This document shows positions 60,268 through 64,000 of a DNA stretch of 64,000 nt, piece by piece. A program made the position numbers and the translations under genes. Source of the stretch: Dipodascopsis uninucleata var. uninucleata (lineage: Eukaryota > Ascomycota > Lipomycetes > Lipomycetales > Lipomycetaceae); the NCBI GenBank assembly GCA_030568195.1, contig JAJLTO010000002.1, forward strand, positions 186,001 through 250,000, in the 5' to 3' direction. How positions within the stretch are numbered: position 1 is the first letter of the stretch; the number at the start of each line of letters is the position of its first letter. The notes below the pieces were generated by a model. It ran no database searches and had not been told where the DNA came from. It was given only the letters and a program-made list of their open reading frames with translations.

Positions 60268-60572
60268 GTAAGTTATGCTGGAATTTGTTGTATTTTCGAT
60301 ATTTAGAGTTCAAACTGAATTTGTCATCGAACGAATGTATCCCAATTGGAGCTCGATCGCTTGCATTATGCATTTTGACTTTTTCTGACTCCTACCTTCT
60401 CTTTTTTAGCGCAAATCTTAATTATCGCATTCTCCTAACGGGTAAGCATGAAAATCCTTTTCTTTTATACAATATGGCTGCACGTTCTCGCGTTATTAAT
60501 GAAAAGTGGAAAGCTTTTTAATTGATAATGCTAACTTGTATTTTGATTCATGAATATTAATATTTTAAACAG
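60268..60572 (+). other. Probable 5'-UTR intron of the 60597 gene
   Basis: A GTAAGT donor at 60268, a CTAAC branch site at 60531-60535 and an AAACAG acceptor ending at 60572, 24 nt before the ATG. At 305 bp it is longer than coding introns here. Confidence 0.5.
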
Positions 60573-60596
60573 ATAATTATTTGGAAGTAATTCATC

Positions 60597-62147
60597 ATGA
60601 CTTCGGTGCAGGGACCGCAGAACTGGGCTTCCTTGGAATCGAGTTCAATGAATCGCATGGGTGTTCATCCACAGCGTAATAGCTACGTCGCACAGAAGCA
60701 GGTTCGCCATATTCCGCATACGCCGACTTATAGTCAGCTGCCATCTGCTAATCAACAATATTTGGTATCGCCTCCATCAAGACCCATGACTCCATCTGGT
60801 GGATTAGTTGTTCCTCCACAATTGAGTGGAAACACTAGTACTACTGATTGTGCTCAGCGTTATCGCCGAGGACATCGAAGAAATGATATATCAAGTGTTA
60901 GTATGATACCTGCTACCCAGGTCGTTTCGCCACCTTCTCCACGAACAGTGAATGCTCAAATGGCTGTTCCACGTTCCTGGTCAACGTCTTCATTACCTCT
61001 CCAGAGTCCTTCTGATGGAAATTATTCTGCGTCGACTCATTATCAGCCTTATTCGCCTGAGCACTATTATCAGTTACAAAGACAGTCTCAGATCAATCGT
61101 AACTCTATCATTGGAAGAGCACCTACACCATTCCGTGCTGGCCATTCTCACTCTCCCGGTTCATATTCGTCTATAACATCATCTTCCTCATCCGAGTCTA
61201 CTCGTTCATCTCGGCGTCACTCCATGATGGTTGACATTCAGCCTCGTAATACTCATGATCGGCAATCATCTGTTGATAGTGTATCTACTTACAATTCATC
61301 TGCTAGTCAAGCTGATAGTAGCAGTATTAGTAGTATTAGTGCTGAATCTACTATAAATCGTCAAGTTGAGTCTATTGACAAAAAGAAGTCGATGAGTAGA
61401 TTGCGAAGGGTCCTGTCTTTTGGCTCAATGCCAACGGGGACAACTGAGAAGACAAATCTTTCAGATACTTCTATTTACGATTCACGAAACTCTAATAAAC
61501 GTGACGACGAAATTTCTATAGTGTCTACATCATCAACGGTCTCGAAAGCAATTAGAAAGATATCCGCGAGCATGTTAAAGCCGAAGAAGCAAGTGAAACC
61601 ATCTAGTGAGATGATTTTTGTGTCTCACGAGCCAGCTCATGCTATATCATATTTGCCCGTGGAAAATATTATGAATATGGAAGATCAAGTGGTTGATGAA
61701 ATGGAGATCAATGAAGAGACGAAGAAAGAAGAAGAGAGGGCTGTTAAAGAAAGTCCACGGATTCGTCGTAAAGGAATTTTAAAGTATCCGTCTGTTAATA
61801 CTTCGTTTGTGGGACCAGCGGACGAGCCTCTTCCTGGTTTGACTCGCGAAGCTTCATTTTTATCTCAGTCCTCGTCATCGTCGTCCACTTTGGCCTCTAT
61901 GCAGAGTCAAATGAGCATATCATCTCCAATATCAGAGAAATCGTCGATGTGTGTTTCCTTTTCGCCTCATATTGAGGTTTTTAAGACTTGGGATTCAAGT
62001 GACTATGACCGCAAGATCACAGATCCTGTTCCTTATAATACTTTTCCAGCGTGGATGATTGATCAAATCAAGGATGAAATTAATGCATTTAAGCGTCTGG
62101 AAATGGATATTCATGAAATGTCTCGAGCAAATACTTGTTTCTACTAA
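60597..62147 (+). CDS. Ser-rich fungal protein of unknown function
   Basis: A single coding exon of 516 residues. Residues 1-340 are low-complexity and disordered: Ser, Pro, Gln and Tyr-rich, with a dense Ser run near 195-215 and many Arg-x-x-Ser sites for basophilic kinases. Basic patches include MSRLRRVLSFGS and IRRKGILKYPSV. The last 75 residues look conserved and folded: SMCVSFSPHIEVFKTW, SDYDRKITDP, then IKDEINAFKRLEMDIH and a short aromatic end. The V-x-F and YDR elements resemble the C-terminal module of fungal bud-neck or morphogenesis proteins that bind phosphatase PP1, but I cannot name the family with confidence. It has a long T/C-rich upstream region and a probable leader intron. 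Confidence 0.8.
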   Translation: MTSVQGPQNWASLESSSMNRMGVHPQRNSYVAQKQVRHIPHTPTYSQLPSANQQYLVSPPSRPMTPSGGLVVPPQLSGNTSTTDCAQRYRRGHRRNDISSVSMIPATQVVSPPSPRTVNAQMAVPRSWSTSSLPLQSPSDGNYSASTHYQPYSPEHYYQLQRQSQINRNSIIGRAPTPFRAGHSHSPGSYSSITSSSSSESTRSSRRHSMMVDIQPRNTHDRQSSVDSVSTYNSSASQADSSSISSISAESTINRQVESIDKKKSMSRLRRVLSFGSMPTGTTEKTNLSDTSIYDSRNSNKRDDEISIVSTSSTVSKAIRKISASMLKPKKQVKPSSEMIFVSHEPAHAISYLPVENIMNMEDQVVDEMEINEETKKEEERAVKESPRIRRKGILKYPSVNTSFVGPADEPLPGLTREASFLSQSSSSSSTLASMQSQMSISSPISEKSSMCVSFSPHIEVFKTWDSSDYDRKITDPVPYNTFPAWMIDQIKDEINAFKRLEMDIHEMSRANTCFY

Positions 62148-62991
62148 TTAATACAAGTGTTACTTTTACGGATATTTCTGATTCAAAAGAGTTGTTATTT
62201 GCATTGTTTCAATTTTCGCTATTTGACATTTGTGTTTTATTTTAGTTATGGTGTTGGGTTTTCGTTTACTGTTTTTCATATAATAGTATTATTTTTGGTT
62301 TGCCTTTTATTCTGAACTTGAAAATGTAATTTGCATGTTATCTACTGGTGATAAATGTCTCGAAATAGGACTGTTACGATTGTGAAGTAAATGAAGTGGC
62401 ATACCAGTACGAAAAGTATAAATATATGTCGCTAGGTGTGGAGTGGCATGTGGGAAACTGTTAAGATCCTCATTTCATTAATAAGTTTTTTAATTCAAGT
62501 TTTTGTTATCCAATGTTGGATTTTCTGGTCTTATTTTTAATACTGTGTTACTTGTTAATATTGATGTACTGATGGTGTAGTTAATATTAGATCATTTTGA
62601 GAAGTTATTTTCGTGGTCATCTTATTATAATTAATAATATTCTTTAGCATTGTTGTCTTGTAAGTGGTTCTGTTCTATTGCATATACCCTCTATTATAAA
62701 GTGATTTTATGTATGAGCAACGATATCGATAGTGGCTTGGCCAGCATTTCCAAGTACAGCTTTGTACATCAAACTTTTCCATAAACACCATTATTATGGA
62801 TAACATCAATAAGCAATATAAATTATTAAAAATTATTAAAAATTATTGAAAATTATTAAAAATTATTGAAAATTATTGAAAATAAAAAAATAAATTGTAA
62901 GACATTAGAACTGCTATGATAGCTCGATTAACTGAGAGCGAACACCTATTGGTATATATGATTTCGTTAATGTATACAGTTTTTTTGGCAA
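62148..62991. other. Convergent intergenic at right end
   Basis: 844 bp of AT-rich 3' sequence between two converging genes, containing a 60-bp tandem repeat (62821-62880). No gene recognised. Confidence 0.4.
62821..62880. repeat. Tandem repeat, 10-bp unit x 6
   Basis: Six head-to-tail copies of AATTATTRAA, differing only at the R position (A or G). Confidence 0.9.
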
Positions 62992-64000
62992 CTAAAACAA
63001 CCGATTCGCTATGATATGAAAGTTGCTATCGTCAGCAAAGTAATCATCTCTAACATGACCATTAATTGCATCCTCGAGTTCATCGGAATCATAACCGTTC
63101 ACTGAGTCGATATCGTCATCATTATCGTTTTCATAATCATCATTATAGTCATAATATTCAGAGCCAAAATTTTCATCCGCAAACGAAGATAACGAGCTTG
63201 ACGAGGAAGCGGCAGACGGTAGAGATGATAGCATATTTGAAGAGGATAATAATGAAGATGGAGATAGTCTCGAAGACCGATGAGATGAAGCTGTCTTGCG
63301 CTCGGAATTATAGTTTCTCGGCTTTATTCTATTTGCTCTGCGCAAAGGTTGTTTCAATTCCACAGAATTCAGCCAAATAAAATCAAGATTACATTCTCGT
63401 TTCAGAGTGATTGCTTGAGTTCTGCAAATGTCGTAGATACCCTTCCCGAAGTAAACCGTCGGTGTATAGTTGAGATAGAGCTTTCGGATCGCAGGGAAAA
63501 CCTTAATAGCATCGACGACCCTTGAAAATACGGTATCAGAACGCGACATATCTATAGCAAGCGACGCCAATGAGCGACCAGACAAAGACTCTGCCAAATC
63601 CGTCAAATCTGAAGGAGTCCAAGGAGCGAGTAATATGTGTTGTTCTCCAACAATCGACCATATATGCACTGACAATTTTCGAAGTCTGTGACGTCTAGGA
63701 TATAGGCCAACCACCCAATTTGCCACCACGTTAGACAAAACCGCATCTTGCATCATAGGCGCAGTCTGTATTTTCAGATTTATATTCTCAACTGCATCTA
63801 CAGCACCGAGAAACGTCTGAAAAAATTGTGCAGCATCGCTGGTCGAGACATGAGCACATGAAAATGTTAAATCAATTGTCTGCAGGTCTTTAGCCATTAC
63901 TGCGGATTGGGGTTTGTACATGTGCGCAGCACCTCTGTGAGATGTCGTGGCTGGATGGTTAGATGGCGCTAAACTAGTGGCGGTGGCTAAGTAAGTAGTG
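62992..64000 (-). CDS. Partial gene, possible leucine-rich/F-box-type protein, 5' end outside window
   Basis: The frame is open from the right edge (64000) to a stop at 62992. Met codons lie at 63921 and 63897, but sequence before them (ending ATTSHRGAAH) is open too, so the real start may be beyond the window. The first 190 residues alternate hydrophobic and polar segments with LRR-like spacing (LQTIDLTFSCAHVS, LASLAIDMSRSD, IRKLYLNYTP), as in fungal F-box/LRR proteins that rank distances or counts. The tail is Ser-rich and then very acidic (EYYDYNDDYENDNDDD). The product is not identified. Confidence 0.65.
   Translation of the reverse strand, partial: TTYLATATSLAPSNHPATTSHRGAAHMYKPQSAVMAKDLQTIDLTFSCAHVSTSDAAQFFQTFLGAVDAVENINLKIQTAPMMQDAVLSNVVANWVVGLYPRRHRLRKLSVHIWSIVGEQHILLAPWTPSDLTDLAESLSGRSLASLAIDMSRSDTVFSRVVDAIKVFPAIRKLYLNYTPTVYFGKGIYDICRTQAITLKRECNLDFIWLNSVELKQPLRRANRIKPRNYNSERKTASSHRSSRLSPSSLLSSSNMLSSLPSAASSSSSLSSFADENFGSEYYDYNDDYENDNDDDIDSVNGYDSDELEDAINGHVRDDYFADDSNFHIIANRLF

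Overview
This window is nuclear DNA from a fungus. Evidence for this: a 72-residue Dad4 subunit of the fungal DASH kinetochore ring, a fungal-type ERG25 sterol C-4 methyl oxidase, a cobalamin-independent methionine synthase of MET6 type, trehalose phosphorylase, and many short spliceosomal introns. Most introns are 48-90 bp, with GTAAGT-like donors, CTAAC-like branch sites and TAG/CAG acceptors. The DNA is AT-rich. Retention of eIF3f and KISH argues against a budding yeast. An early-diverging (zygomycete-grade) fungus is my best guess, but no marker here settles the phylum.

Layout, left to right. 0-15 kb is compact and housekeeping: KISH/KSH1, UTP25, eIF3f, a DHX35-type DEAH helicase, an Oxa1/Cox18-type mitochondrial insertase, ALG11 and an SH3-bearing Ras GEF. 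15-18 kb is gene-poor and leads into a decaying short-chain dehydrogenase. 19-30 kb holds MET6, trehalose phosphorylase and a USP12/46-type deubiquitinase. 30-32.4 kb is gene-poor. 32.4-52.4 kb holds YOS1, ALG12, a Cdc1/Ted1 phosphoesterase, a Ser/Thr-rich secreted protein, D-2-hydroxyglutarate dehydrogenase, proteasome subunit alpha-4, a large inositol 5-phosphatase with a propeller-like region, ERG25, DAD4 and tRNA-Ile(AAU). 52.4-60.6 kb is the emptiest part, with only three weak small-gene candidates. The right end has a Ser-rich unknown protein and a gene cut by the window edge.

Several genes sit as divergent pairs over short shared promoters: UTP25/eIF3f, DHX35/COX18-like, YOS1/ALG12 and D2HGDH/PSMA7. 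A notable share of the genes serves the early secretory pathway and N-glycosylation (KSH1, ALG11, YOS1, ALG12, Ted1/Cdc1, ERG25).

Three small multi-exon genes (KSH1, YOS1, DAD4) are readable only by joining very short exons by eye; one of them has a coding first exon that is just the ATG. I found no convincing transposon, virus-like element, CRISPR array or clearly new system. The most interesting leftovers are the decaying dehydrogenase gene, an 18-bp perfect palindrome inside the unusually long MET6 intron, and a two-exon small ORF with a histone-fold-like pattern in the empty 8-kb block.
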